Shown piece after piece: positions 1-8,635 of a stretch of 35,370 nt of DNA. The notes under the pieces are model-generated. The model saw only the letters and a program-made list of their open reading frames with translations. It did no database searches and was not told where the DNA came from. Position 1 is the stretch's first letter; each line of letters opens with the position of its first letter. The position numbers were made by a program, and so were the translations under genes. Source of the DNA: Gammaproteobacteria bacterium (GTDB lineage: Bacteria > Pseudomonadota > Gammaproteobacteria > SZUA-152); the NCBI GenBank assembly GCA_015487095.1, contig WFQM01000284.1, forward strand, positions 1 through 35,370, in the 5' to 3' direction.

Positions 1-74
1 GAAGAACATCAGTCCTTTCAACCTGTATTACTCTTTACCCAACCAAAAAGCGACAGTTAGTGCTCGAGCGATCT
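1..74. repeat. Interspersed repeat R1, copy 1
   Basis: This stretch matches 21126-21199 in the same orientation, with about four mismatches over 73 bases. It begins at the window edge, so it may continue to the left. It contains no credible ORF. It abuts directly on the MITE-like element at 76-252, which is inserted at a TTA. The second copy of R1 carries no MITE at the corresponding place. Confidence 0.85.
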
Positions 75-75
75 T

Positions 76-252
76 AGGGATGGAACACAATAACTTATAC
101 GATTGGCATCTCTGCTTCAGCCCGTATTTGCCCGTTCTTCAATCGAAAAAACTCGAAATAGAACAACTATTCCTGCATTTTTGCTCAATCAGAACAAACA
201 AATACGAACTAAATCAGAGCGCCACTTATATAAGTTATTGTGTTCCATCCCT
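76..252 (+). mobile_element. MITE-like element, copy A (177 bp)
   Basis: The element has perfect terminal inverted repeats of 24 bp that begin AGGGATGGAACACAATAA. It is flanked by TTA on both sides (74-76 and 252-254), as expected for a 3-bp target duplication. Copy B at 20708-20884, in reverse orientation, is about 95% identical (8 differences). An open frame starts at the ATG at 80 inside the terminal repeat, runs through the whole element and stops at 257-259 (59 residues). It is also open in copy B. No transposase is encoded, so mobilisation would have to be in trans. The transposase family is unknown to me. Confidence 0.8.
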
Positions 253-274
253 TAACTGATGTTACGCAGGTCTC

Positions 275-388
275 AAATGTGAATTAAGCGCTAAAAATAT
301 CTGTTTTAAGAATCACCGAGTATTTAATTTAACGCAGAGGCACAAAGGACGCAGAGAAAACCCTGTAAAAAATGTTTTTCCTCTGCGT
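275..388. repeat. Short repeat motifs before the dsbA-like gene
   Basis: Two motifs are visible. A 16-base string (275-290, ending GTGAATTAAGCG) recurs exactly at 1778-1793. ACGCAGAG occurs at 332-339 and 349-356 and in inverted form at 381-388, so 349-388 can fold into a hairpin with an A/T-rich upper stem. Repeats of the form ACGCAGAGGCNCAAAGG are common dispersed sequences in environmental bacterial genomes. No gene is visible in 260-472. Confidence 0.6.
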
Positions 389-472
389 GACCGATGCTAT
401 GTTTTTTGTTTCCACATTCTGTGGTGAACACTGAATATCACTCGCCACGGGCGTGGGTCAGCTGTCCATTCC

Positions 473-1123
473 TCAGTAATTTGCATTTACCTCTGCATCC
501 ACCAGTGTTTGCAGTTGTTCAAAACCAAAACTGGGCAATGGTTTTCCGTTAACAAAGAAGGTGGGTGTTTTGTCTGCTCCCAGCAACTTGGCATCGGCGA
601 GATCCTGCTGAATTATTTTCATAATTGCAGGGCCGTCCATGTCCTGTTGGATACGTGCAGTATCAACGCCTGCCCGCTCAATAAAGCCCCAGAAAATATC
701 CGGCTGTGCCACATGATTAATGGTCCACTGTGACTGGGTTTCAAACATCAGCTCTAACACTTCCCAGAATTTATTCTGCTTTCTGGCACCCTCCAGCATT
801 GCGACCATCTGATCTGAGCCTTGATGCAATGGCAGATAACGCACCACCAGATTAACTTTGCCGGAATGTTGCTGTATGAGTTGTTTTACAAAGGGGTGAA
901 ACCGGGCGCAGGTTTCACAGGCGGGGTCCAGAAATTCGACAATGGTGACTTTTGCAGATGGATTGCCTACCTTGACTGAATAATCCTTGATCAGCGCGCT
1001 GCTATTGTCTGCCGCGCGTTTTTCCTGTGCCTGTTTTTCTCCGGCATCATGAAACAGCGCTGCGATGACAAAGGCAAGTACCAGTAAAAATAAAGCGATC
1101 AGGGTAAAGTGACTCTGTTTCAT
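473..1123 (-). CDS. DsbA-family thiol-disulfide oxidoreductase (BdbD-like)
   Basis: This is a predicted membrane-anchored periplasmic thioredoxin-fold oxidase that introduces disulfides into exported proteins. The 216 residues show an N-terminal membrane segment (about 7-24), a short linker, and a thioredoxin-fold core. The core has the redox motif Cys69-Glu-Thr-Cys72 after the strand VTIVEFLDPA, and a C-terminal cis-Pro loop in TPTFFVNG. The layout (anchor, GNPSAKVTIVEF, CxxC) matches the Thioredoxin_4/BdbD type rather than soluble E. coli DsbA. The gene overlaps the upstream dsbB-like gene by 4 bp (ATGA), which indicates translational coupling and a dedicated oxidase/reoxidase pair. Exported cytochromes and Cys-containing sulfur proteins nearby are possible clients, but that is inference. 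Confidence 0.85.
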   Translation of the reverse strand: MKQSHFTLIALFLLVLAFVIAALFHDAGEKQAQEKRAADNSSALIKDYSVKVGNPSAKVTIVEFLDPACETCARFHPFVKQLIQQHSGKVNLVVRYLPLHQGSDQMVAMLEGARKQNKFWEVLELMFETQSQWTINHVAQPDIFWGFIERAGVDTARIQQDMDGPAIMKIIQQDLADAKLLGADKTPTFFVNGKPLPSFGFEQLQTLVDAEVNANY

Positions 1124-1590
1124 AGTGTATTCCTGGTTTGATTATTGTTTCGATTCAAAAGCCTGTGCGCCTTAAGCAGCAGGATAATGATGGCGACAAA
1201 GGCGGCCAGCGACAGCAGTGGGATAGGCAATATGTCAAACAATACCATACCGTCATCGGCACAGGATATTCCCTGGCGACAGGGTTGCAGGTTTTCCGGG
1301 ATAAGGCCATAAAACAACAGGCTGTGATAAATGGTGAACAATAGCCCGATGGTTGCAATGGGTAGCGCATATCTTATCACGCGGCTATCGAGTGGATGCA
1401 GGCCAAGTAACAGAATAATCGCTAATGGAAACATAAAAATACGTTGATACCAACATAGCTCACAGGGAATCAAGCCCATTATTTCACTGAAAAACAGACT
1501 GCCCAGTGTAGACAGCATTGCAATCAACCAACTGATAAAAACTAACCACCAGCCGGTGGTGTTTGTTTTTATTTGCTCAGCTGCACTCAT
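1120..1590 (-). CDS. Disulfide bond formation protein B (DsbB/BdbC-like)
   Basis: This inner-membrane quinone reductase would reoxidise the DsbA-like partner. The 156 residues show four hydrophobic segments. The first periplasmic pair is Cys43-Glu-Leu-Cys46 in IPCELCWYQR, and the second pair is Cys104 and Cys110. The CELCWYQR signature is typical of the DsbB/BdbC family, and the short length is closer to BdbC than to E. coli DsbB (176 residues). Its stop overlaps the start of the dsbA-like gene by 4 bp, so the two are co-translated, as bdbC/bdbD pairs often are. Confidence 0.88.
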   Translation of the reverse strand: MSAAEQIKTNTTGWWLVFISWLIAMLSTLGSLFFSEIMGLIPCELCWYQRIFMFPLAIILLLGLHPLDSRVIRYALPIATIGLLFTIYHSLLFYGLIPENLQPCRQGISCADDGMVLFDILPIPLLSLAAFVAIIILLLKAHRLLNRNNNQTRNTL

Positions 1591-1906
1591 TTCCGTTCGG
1601 CCTCATGAAATGTGTGGGCGAGAAGCATAAATGAAACATTTATGTTGTGTCCTTGTGGAAATACTGAAATTGTCAGGGATTGTATTGCATAGCAGATGAA
1701 AAATCACCAGCGGAGTACGGTATCAGGTGATGTGTGGTATTTCGCTCAAACCCACCTGCTTTTTTGATGTTTGGTTGAAATGTGAATTAAGCGTTCAATC
1801 ACTCCGTTAGCGATTTTTACTGAAAACATCGGTATTCCGGCATGTTTCTAGCCGGAACCCAGGCGTTAAATACGCATTGTTTTTTAGGATGAGGGCGTTT
1901 GAGCGT
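1591..1906. repeat. Intergenic stretch with REP-like hairpin (1832-1862)
   Basis: No gene is visible here. The segment ATTCCGGCATGTTTCTAGCC and the bases after it (1832-1862) form an imperfect palindrome with TTCCGGC/GCCGGAA arms. A relative lies at 12840-12870 downstream of the polyketide synthase. The motif resembles dispersed REP-like sequences of Gammaproteobacteria. Its position just downstream of prmA could give 3'-end stabilisation or termination, but no T tract follows on the minus strand. A 16-base string at 1778-1793 repeats 275-290. Confidence 0.6.
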
Positions 1907-2794
1907 TTAATTGACATTGAAGCGTTGGCCGTTAAGCCGTACCCATTCATCTTTGAACGTGGCGGGTTCCATGGTAAACCAGGGCGCATAGCTGGCTGCA
2001 ACCTGTTCGGCCTGTTCGGCAAGAATCCCCGATAATACAATGTGACCGCCGGGGGCAACGTGTGCGGCAAAACGTTCGGCAAAGTCCATCAATGGCTGAG
2101 CGAGAATATTGGCCAGCAACAAAGAGGTTTGCAGATCAGGCAGGGCATCCGGTAGCACGGCATCGATATTGTCGGCAACCGTATTTTTTTGTGCATTGTC
2201 ATGCGTGGCAATAAGTGCCTGCGGATCATTATCTACAGCCCATACATGGCTTGCACCCAGCTTGGCAGCAGCCACAGCGAGAATGCCGGAACCGCAACCG
2301 TAATCGATGACTTCATCATGATTTGCGCCATGTTCATCCAGCCATTGCAGGCAGAGTGCCGTGGTAGGGTGAGTGCCGGTGCCAAAAGCCAGCCCCGGGT
2401 CTAACAAAATATTGATGGCTTCGGGTTGCGGTGCTGGTGTCCAGCTGGGCACGATCCATAAACGGTGACCAAAAGGCATGGGCTTAAAATTATCCATCCA
2501 TTCACGTTCCCAGTCTTTATCTTCCAGTGGCGAGATACGATGATCTGGCAGACGATTCGGTGTTATGGCATCGCTGATCTGTATTAATACTGTATCCATG
2601 TCGGTAGCAGCATCGAACAAACCAATAATGCGGGTGCGCGACCATAAGGGGGTTTCACCCACGGGTGGTTCGTAAAGTGGCTGATTTGCGCTATCAAGAA
2701 AAGTGACAGCGCTGGCACCAGTCTCGCTAAGCAGCTCAGAAAACTGTTCAGCATTGTCCGGTGTGGTTTCCAGGATGAGTTGTAGCCAGGGCAT
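1907..2794 (-). CDS. prmA: Ribosomal protein L11 methyltransferase
   Basis: PrmA trimethylates ribosomal protein L11 using S-adenosylmethionine. The 295-residue protein opens with MPWLQ, as E. coli PrmA opens with MPW. It has the GETPLWSRTR region of the L11-binding domain and DPGLAFGTGTHPTT before the methyltransferase core. The core contains the SAM-binding motif DYGCGSGILAVAAAKLGA, the acidic AVDNDP loop and LLANILAQPL. I chose the ATG at 2794 over a TTG two codons upstream for two reasons: the MPW beginning matches the family, and a GAG lies about 8 nt before the ATG but only 2 nt before the TTG. It appears monocistronic. Confidence 0.96.
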   Translation of the reverse strand: MPWLQLILETTPDNAEQFSELLSETGASAVTFLDSANQPLYEPPVGETPLWSRTRIIGLFDAATDMDTVLIQISDAITPNRLPDHRISPLEDKDWEREWMDNFKPMPFGHRLWIVPSWTPAPQPEAINILLDPGLAFGTGTHPTTALCLQWLDEHGANHDEVIDYGCGSGILAVAAAKLGASHVWAVDNDPQALIATHDNAQKNTVADNIDAVLPDALPDLQTSLLLANILAQPLMDFAERFAAHVAPGGHIVLSGILAEQAEQVAASYAPWFTMEPATFKDEWVRLNGQRFNVN

Positions 2795-2800
2795 CGCCAA

Positions 2801-3715
2801 TTCTCAGGATGTTTTCGAAAAATATTTGTTGAGCGAGAGTATAGATGCAATGCCTGAAGATTAATACTCAAGTATTTCTTTACGGGTAACACTGTTGTGG
2901 TTTTGAGACAGGGAAACAGGAAATTATCGGTAAATATGTGAAGTGAGTGTTATAAAAATATACTCATCATGATTGAAATTCGAGTATTAAATATGCGTCA
3001 TGTTTTTTATGGTATCGCCAAAAAAATCACTCGCCAGAGAAGTAAATTAATAAGTAATAGTAGATCTTTTTATTCTGGATTTTAAATCTGGGAGTACGGC
3101 ACAGGTTTGTTCATGCAGAAATCACGAATTATATTTTTGAAGGTGTGTTTGTTGATTTCCGGAGGAATCAGTGGTCTGTCTATTTTATTTTTAACGTAAA
3201 TATAGTTTTTAAAATTATTGCTATTAATGGAGAGAAATTTAAGTTTTCTATTTTTATAGTTAATTAGTTAATTAGTTAAATTGGTAATGCTAATATTAAT
3301 AAATACGGATATTGAGAGTATGAATTTAACTTTATTAAATTATAAAAAATTACAGGTTTAATTATTTTTATAAATAAACAGGTTAGCAATATTGAATAAT
3401 AGTTTTACGCAGGGGTGTGGGGATTTTTGCGGATATAATATTTTTTAGTCTTGGTCTAAAGTTTGATTTCGGTTGGTGGAACATTGTTTTTTAAAGAAGG
3501 TGAGTTTTTTGAAGATTATTAAATTTTCGATTTTTTTCTACCAGGAAAAAATCAGACACCAACATCTACGATTAGCTCAGAGCATTAACTGACTATGGGC
3601 AAGAGAATGATTTTTATTCTTTTCAATCATGAATCAGTATCAATGACATTCTATTTGTTCTGCCTCCGTTATAAGTATGAAATCGACTACTTCACTTCAC
3701 AAGGACAATGATCTC
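2801..3715. other. Long AT-rich gap without a recognisable gene
   Basis: About 900 bp of strongly AT-rich DNA separates prmA, which is transcribed away from it, from the PKD protein, which is transcribed rightward. I see no credible ORF and no tRNA. A short direct repeat of TTAGTTAA-type units lies around 3258-3284. The stretch probably holds the promoter and leader of the PKD gene, but I could not pick a convincing -35/-10 pair. A low-GC block like this is a candidate for H-NS-type silencing or horizontal acquisition. That is inference. Confidence 0.5.
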
Positions 3716-6607
3716 ATGTTAAAGAAATCGGGCGCTATAGTTCTCTCGCAGCACAAGAAACTGTACGGCATTACATCGCTTGTCGTCTTGGGTTGCTTAA
3801 CTCAAAATGTACTCGCTGATGCAGCATTTGAACCACAAACGGAATACGTAATTTCTGGAACCGACCCAGCCAGTATTATTTTGGGTGACTTTAATAATGA
3901 TGGTATTGATGATATTGCAACAAGCCTGGCCGACGGTGCTACGGGTGGCAGTATCTCAATATTGTTTGGTACAAATGATGGTACATTTACCGATCACCTT
4001 CAGATACCAATAACTGACGGAAATGGAGCAGATTATGTTCCTGCCGGTTTGGCTGGCGGGGATTTTAATGGTGATGGTCGCCTGGATCTGGCCGTTACTG
4101 CGGGTGGTTCTAATCTTGCTGACGTTCATGTGTATCTCAATACAGCTTCTGGCGCTGTGAACTTTTCATACTCGACAACAGTTGTGAGTGGCGGAATACC
4201 TGCCGTAGCTGTTGTGGCTGAAGACCTTGATAAAGATGGTAATTTGGATCTTGGTGTAGGCAATAATGTTGACACGACAGGTTTCGGTGTATCGATATTT
4301 ATGGGTAATGGGGATGGCACATTTTCAGCTGCTCAGAATATTGTCTCGACCGATGGTGTGGAAGCTACTAGCATTATCGCTGTTGATATTGACAAAGATA
4401 ACGATTTTGATCTGGTGATGCCAAGGCTGGTTTTACATAACGATGGAAATGGTGGCTTCGATGTGAGCAACCAGCTGGAGCGGCAAGGTACACCATTACA
4501 TATCGTATCCGTTGACCTTAATAAGGATACCTGGACAGATATTGTCCTGAGTGGAGAAGGTGGGATGGGTACCTATACAAATGACCAGTCAGGAATTTTC
4601 AGTGCTGTGGATAGAGGCTTTGAAGATGGTCCTCTGCGTGGACACACAGCAGGTGATTTTACTCTTGATGGTAATGTTGACGTTGCTCTTGTTAGGGAAG
4701 ACACGGATGACTTGCGGATTTTTCTTGGTGATGGCGCTGGTGTATTAGCACGGGACACGCCACTCCTTTTTCCCGTAGGTGATGAGCCGCAAAATATTGT
4801 CAGCGGTGACTTTAATAATGATGGTATGTTGGATATTGCGGTCTCTAATCGTAATGCCGGGTCTCCCACGGTTTCCGTATTGTTACAGCATGACCCGAAT
4901 GCGCCACCCAATGAACTACCTGTTGCAAACCCCGGTGGTCCATACACTGGTACTGTTGATATTGCTGTACAGTTCGATGGTTCTGCCTCGTCTGACCCGG
5001 ATGGTACTATTGCATCCTATAGTTGGGATTTTGGTAATGGTACAACTGGCACGGGCGCAACGCCGAGCGTGACTTATGCCGAAGCGGGTACGTTTAATGT
5101 GACTTTGACTGTCACAGATGATGCGGGTGAAACAAATTCGGTGAGTACAACCGTGGAAATTGTTGCCGCAGATAATCAGTCACCGGTTGCAAACCCGGGT
5201 GGTCCCTATAATGGTACAGTGGGTGTTGCCGTACAATTTAACGGCTCTGGTTCATCCGATTCCGATGGTACGATTGCTTCCTATAACTGGGACTTTGGCA
5301 ATGGCACAACCGGTACGGGTGCAACGCCGACCGCGACGTATACTGAAGCGGGTACATTTAATGTGACCCTGACGGTAACGGATGATGCCGGTGCAACGAA
5401 CTCGGTGAGTACAACCGTGGTAGTTGTTGCCGCAGATAATCAGTCACCGGTTGCAAACCCGGGTGGTCCCTATAATGGTACAGTGGGTGTTGCCGTACAA
5501 TTTAATGGTTCTGGTTCATCCGACCCTGATGGCACCATTGCATCCTATAACTGGGACTTTGGTAATGGCACAACCGGTACAGGTGCAACGCCGAGTACAA
5601 CGTATACCGAAGCGGGTACATTTAATGTGACTCTAACGGTAACGGATAATGCGGGCGCAACAAACTCGGTGAGTACAACCGTGGTAGTCGTTGCCGCAGC
5701 GAATCAGTCACCGCTTGCAAATCCAGGAGGTCCCTACAACGGTACTGTTGGCATTGCTGTACAGTTCAATGGTTCTGCCTCGTCCGATCCCGATGGTACG
5801 ATTGCTTCCTATAGTTGGGACTTTGGCAATGGCACAACTGGCGTGGGCGTAACTCCAAGTGTGACTTATACCGAATCGGGTACGTTTAATGTGACTTTGA
5901 CGGTAACGGATAATGCCGGTGCAACAAACTCAGCCAGTACAACGGTAGTGATTGGTGCAGTGGTTGTTAACCAACAACCAGTCGCAGATTCTGGTGGTCC
6001 CTACAGTGGTATTGTTGGTGTTGCCGTACAGTTTGATGGTTCAGCCTCGTCCGATCCCGATGGCACCATTGTCTCGTATAGCTGGGACTTCGGTAATGGT
6101 GAAACCGGCACGGGGGCAACACCGAGTAACACTTACACCGAAGAAGGCACATTTGATGTGACTCTGACGGTAACGGATAACGTTGGCGCAACAAACTCAG
6201 TGGATACGACTGTTGAGATTGTCGTTTCCGACAATCAGTTGCCGATTGCGAATCCGGGTGGCCCTTATAAAAGCTCTGTTGACAAGATTGTATTGTTCAA
6301 TGGGTTCTTCTCATCCGATCCGGATGGAAAAATTGTTTCCTATAGCTGGGACTTTGGTGATGGTGGAATTGGTGAAGGTATAAGCCCGATTTACACTTAC
6401 ACTGAAGAAGGAACCTATGATGTTACATTGACAGTAACGGACAATGCTGGCGGTACTAATACGGCCAGTACCACTATTGAAGTTGATGAAGCAGGTGGTG
6501 GTGCCTTTGGTCCCTTCGCTGGTCTTGCATTGTTGATGATGATGGGGCTGCGAGCCCGTAGGTATGGTAATGATAAACATAATAGTGACGGTAACATTGA
6601 TCACTAA
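3716..6607 (+). CDS. Large exported FG-GAP/PKD repeat protein with GlyGly-CTERM-like tail
   Basis: This is a predicted surface or secreted adhesion-type protein of 963 residues. In order it has: a signal peptide (MLKKSG to about VLADA); seven FG-GAP/VCBS-type units, each with a DxDxDG-like calcium loop such as DFNNDGIDD, DFNGDGRLD or DLDKDGNLD (around 3887, 4071, 4223, 4385, 4513, 4654 and 4807), implying a seven-bladed propeller; and six PKD domains of about 88 residues with WDFGNG and TLTVTD signatures. The C-terminus is AGGGAFGPFAGLALLMMMGL followed by RARR. That ending resembles GlyGly-CTERM sorting signals, which are cleaved by rhombosortase in bacteria with type II secretion. I chose the ATG at 3716 because AAGGA lies 10 nt upstream. 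An in-frame ATG at 3677 would add 13 residues but has no clear Shine-Dalgarno sequence. The ligand is unknown. Confidence 0.85.
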   Translation: MLKKSGAIVLSQHKKLYGITSLVVLGCLTQNVLADAAFEPQTEYVISGTDPASIILGDFNNDGIDDIATSLADGATGGSISILFGTNDGTFTDHLQIPITDGNGADYVPAGLAGGDFNGDGRLDLAVTAGGSNLADVHVYLNTASGAVNFSYSTTVVSGGIPAVAVVAEDLDKDGNLDLGVGNNVDTTGFGVSIFMGNGDGTFSAAQNIVSTDGVEATSIIAVDIDKDNDFDLVMPRLVLHNDGNGGFDVSNQLERQGTPLHIVSVDLNKDTWTDIVLSGEGGMGTYTNDQSGIFSAVDRGFEDGPLRGHTAGDFTLDGNVDVALVREDTDDLRIFLGDGAGVLARDTPLLFPVGDEPQNIVSGDFNNDGMLDIAVSNRNAGSPTVSVLLQHDPNAPPNELPVANPGGPYTGTVDIAVQFDGSASSDPDGTIASYSWDFGNGTTGTGATPSVTYAEAGTFNVTLTVTDDAGETNSVSTTVEIVAADNQSPVANPGGPYNGTVGVAVQFNGSGSSDSDGTIASYNWDFGNGTTGTGATPTATYTEAGTFNVTLTVTDDAGATNSVSTTVVVVAADNQSPVANPGGPYNGTVGVAVQFNGSGSSDPDGTIASYNWDFGNGTTGTGATPSTTYTEAGTFNVTLTVTDNAGATNSVSTTVVVVAAANQSPLANPGGPYNGTVGIAVQFNGSASSDPDGTIASYSWDFGNGTTGVGVTPSVTYTESGTFNVTLTVTDNAGATNSASTTVVIGAVVVNQQPVADSGGPYSGIVGVAVQFDGSASSDPDGTIVSYSWDFGNGETGTGATPSNTYTEEGTFDVTLTVTDNVGATNSVDTTVEIVVSDNQLPIANPGGPYKSSVDKIVLFNGFFSSDPDGKIVSYSWDFGDGGIGEGISPIYTYTEEGTYDVTLTVTDNAGGTNTASTTIEVDEAGGGAFGPFAGLALLMMMGLRARRYGNDKHNSDGNIDH
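4915..6487 (+). repeat. Six tandem PKD-domain repeats (about 264 bp each)
   Basis: Units start near 4918, 5182, 5446, 5710, 5977 and 6241. The period is 264 bp, except for one extra codon between units 4 and 5. Units 2 and 3 share an uninterrupted identical stretch of about 82 bp (5160-5241 with 5424-5505), which points to recent duplication or gene conversion. The outer units are more diverged. Because the unit is a whole number of codons, recombination would change the stalk length without breaking the frame. Confidence 0.9.
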
Positions 6608-6629
6608 TAGTTAGTTATGTTTTGTTGGC

Positions 6630-6662
6630 AGAAGTGGTGCAGGGTTATCCTGCATCACTTCT
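6630..6662 (+). terminator. Strong hairpin downstream of the PKD gene
   Basis: AGAAGTGGTGCAGG at 6630-6643 pairs with CCTGCATCACTTCT at 6649-6662 (14 bp with one G-T pair) around the loop GTTAT. It lies 22 bp after the stop codon. No long T tract follows, so it may be an atypical terminator or a 3'-end stabiliser rather than a classical intrinsic terminator. Confidence 0.6.
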
Positions 6663-6807
6663 AAATTATAAAGTCATCGTTATTGAAAACCCCATTTATT
6701 CGGTTAGCGTCTAATGTTATTTTTGAAAACATTAAGAATTATCTGTGTGGAATTTAACCTAACCTAATTAAGGTAGATAAAAGGAACGTGTTGTATCTTT
6801 ACAATTA

Positions 6808-6837
6808 TTGACAGACTCTTATTTTAAAAAAAATAAT
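6808..6837 (+). promoter_or_regulatory. Predicted sigma70-type promoter of the sulfur operon
   Basis: A perfect -35 hexamer TTGACA (6808-6813) is followed after 18 bp by AATAAT (6832-6837), which matches the -10 consensus at five of six positions. Initiation near 6844 would leave a leader of about 38 nt carrying AAAGGA, 8-9 nt before the ATG at 6882. The spacer is A/T rich. Confidence 0.6.
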
Positions 6838-6881
6838 ATGAAAGGCTGTTTCATAAGGGTGCATTTATAAAGGACATTGAT

Positions 6882-7706
6882 ATGAAGTCGAGCGGTAATA
6901 TTAAGCGTTCTTTAGTTTCCGGGATAAAAAAAATATCAATATGGACATTTTTTTTATCGCTGTTAGCAGTATCATTTGTTATTTTTCTCACTCAATCAGT
7001 ATTACCGGTTTCTTCTGATTCTCAGGATTTGCATCGTTTGGCCGGAGAACAATTGGCGCTAAATGGCCGTGGTAAAATTCCTGCCTGTGTCCCATGTCAT
7101 GGTTTACAGGGACAGGGGAATGCTGGAATAGCGAGTCCCAGGCTGGCTGGGTTGCATCCGGAGTACATTAAAAAACAATTAGAAGATTATGCGCGGAATC
7201 CCCTGAAAACACGGGCTTTTGTTGAACCCATTGCACGCGACTATGTTAAAACCCCCCGAACCTATGGTGACCTGACGGTATTCACGCCGGGCACCCGTTA
7301 CGCTCCTAAAATGAATGAGCTGGCTAAAATTCTGAGTGTTGATGATCGGCATAATCTGGCGATTTATTATAGCAAACTGGCTTTTGTGGCCAGCCCGAAG
7401 GCATATGATTTTGAAACCCTGGAACGAGGTGAAGACCTGGCTTTGCGTGGAAAACCGGAATACGGGTTGCCTTCCTGTGATTCTTGTCACGGTCCTGGAG
7501 GACAGGGTTTTGGCGCAATTTTTCCTCCCTTGGCCGGTCAGCCTGTCACGTACATTATTGCGCAAATTAATCAATGGCAAGCCGGGAAAAGGGATAATGA
7601 TCACTTGGCATTAATGAGGAATATTGCTGATCAACTTACCGATGGAGATAAGGTCAACGTAGCTGCGTACTATGACAATTTGTCATACTCCGTTAATAGC
7701 GAGTAA
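6882..7706 (+). CDS. Diheme c-type cytochrome, TsdB-like electron acceptor
   Basis: This is a 274-residue membrane-anchored or exported cytochrome c with two cytochrome domains. A hydrophobic segment (about 20-43) is followed by the heme sites Cys69-Val-Pro-Cys72-His73 and Cys199-Asp-Ser-Cys202-His203. Met143 (APKM) and Met245 (LALM) are placed to be the axial ligands. The tandem layout resembles cytochrome c4 and TsdB, the diheme partner encoded next to thiosulfate dehydrogenase TsdA in several bacteria. The next gene, 5 bp downstream, is TsdA-like, so the inferred role is to pass electrons from thiosulfate oxidation to the respiratory chain. An AAAGGA Shine-Dalgarno sequence supports the start. 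It is the first gene of a five-gene operon. Confidence 0.8.
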   Translation: MKSSGNIKRSLVSGIKKISIWTFFLSLLAVSFVIFLTQSVLPVSSDSQDLHRLAGEQLALNGRGKIPACVPCHGLQGQGNAGIASPRLAGLHPEYIKKQLEDYARNPLKTRAFVEPIARDYVKTPRTYGDLTVFTPGTRYAPKMNELAKILSVDDRHNLAIYYSKLAFVASPKAYDFETLERGEDLALRGKPEYGLPSCDSCHGPGGQGFGAIFPPLAGQPVTYIIAQINQWQAGKRDNDHLALMRNIADQLTDGDKVNVAAYYDNLSYSVNSE

Positions 7707-7711
7707 TACAA

Positions 7712-8629
7712 ATGAAGCGATTTTTTTTGAAATGGGTTTTAATTTTCAGTTTTTATAACATGGCTGTATTACCTGTTGCAGCACAAGAACTTGGACAAAC
7801 TCTGGATAGTCTGGAAGTCAGGCCCAGCCTGGTAAATTCACGGCTCAGTTTGCCGACGCAATTAACCCAGGTACATGTGATCAGTCCGGGTGAATATTTT
7901 GCCCCCCCGTTGGTGGCAGATATTCCCGATGACAGGTTCGGTGACATGGTGAGAATGGGGCGAAATATTTTCATTAAGACCGGTGTATATGCCAAACGTT
8001 ATGCCGGTAACGGATTAAATTGTTCCAGTTGTCATTTACAGGAAGGTCGCAAGCCACATGGCATTCCTTTATGGGCAGCTTACGGAAGATATCCAATGTA
8101 CCGCCACAAAACTCGCACGGTAGTAACGATTGAGGAACGTATTCAGGATTGTTTTATATACAGTATGGATGGTATTGCACCAACGCTGGATGCACCGGAA
8201 ATGAAAGCTCTGGTCACTTATACAAAATGGCTTTCAAAAGGCGCGCCTGTCGGTGTAGACCTCCCGGGACGCGGTCTTCCTAATGTGAGCCGTACGCAGG
8301 ATCTGGACCCAAAGCGTGGAAAAATTGTCTATGAGATCCGTTGTGAATTTTGTCACGGAAAAGATGGTAAGGGACAAAAACATACAAATGGTGAAGGTTA
8401 TATGTTTCCGCCTCTGTGGGGGAGAAATTCTTATAATAAAGGTTCCGGGTTACAACGTGTCAGAACGTTGGCAAAATTTATCAAAGGCAACATGCCCCTG
8501 GGAGCCAGCTTCAGTTTGACAAACCAGGAGTCGTTGGATGTGGCAATTTACATTTGGCTGCAAGATCGCCCCAGGAACCCAAAAATGAGTCAGGCGATGG
8601 ATTTCTTTTTTCCAAACATGGCACGCTAA
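7712..8629 (+). CDS. tsdA: TsdA-like diheme thiosulfate dehydrogenase
   Basis: This is a 305-residue periplasmic diheme cytochrome. A signal peptide (about 1-25, ending VAAQ) precedes heme sites Cys104-Ser-Ser-Cys107-His108 and Cys211-Glu-Phe-Cys214-His215. Known TsdA enzymes oxidise two thiosulfates to tetrathionate and have a rare His/Cys-ligated active-site heme. Here Cys147 in EERIQDCFIYSMDG sits about 40 residues after the first heme site, in the sequence context where TsdA carries its ligand cysteine. The surrounding CSSCHLQEGRKP and LWAAYGRYP also resemble TsdA. Met261 (GNMPLG) is the likely second-heme ligand, with Lys258 close by. The reaction can run in reverse as tetrathionate reductase in some bacteria. 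The symbol is by family resemblance; another COG3258-type cytochrome is the alternative. Confidence 0.75.
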   Translation: MKRFFLKWVLIFSFYNMAVLPVAAQELGQTLDSLEVRPSLVNSRLSLPTQLTQVHVISPGEYFAPPLVADIPDDRFGDMVRMGRNIFIKTGVYAKRYAGNGLNCSSCHLQEGRKPHGIPLWAAYGRYPMYRHKTRTVVTIEERIQDCFIYSMDGIAPTLDAPEMKALVTYTKWLSKGAPVGVDLPGRGLPNVSRTQDLDPKRGKIVYEIRCEFCHGKDGKGQKHTNGEGYMFPPLWGRNSYNKGSGLQRVRTLAKFIKGNMPLGASFSLTNQESLDVAIYIWLQDRPRNPKMSQAMDFFFPNMAR

Positions 8630-8635
8630 ATAGTT

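Noticed and set aside
3566-3610. tRNA-like segment containing GATTAGCTCAGAGC
   Set aside because: It resembles a D arm only; there is no TTCGA T arm or acceptor stem at the right spacing.
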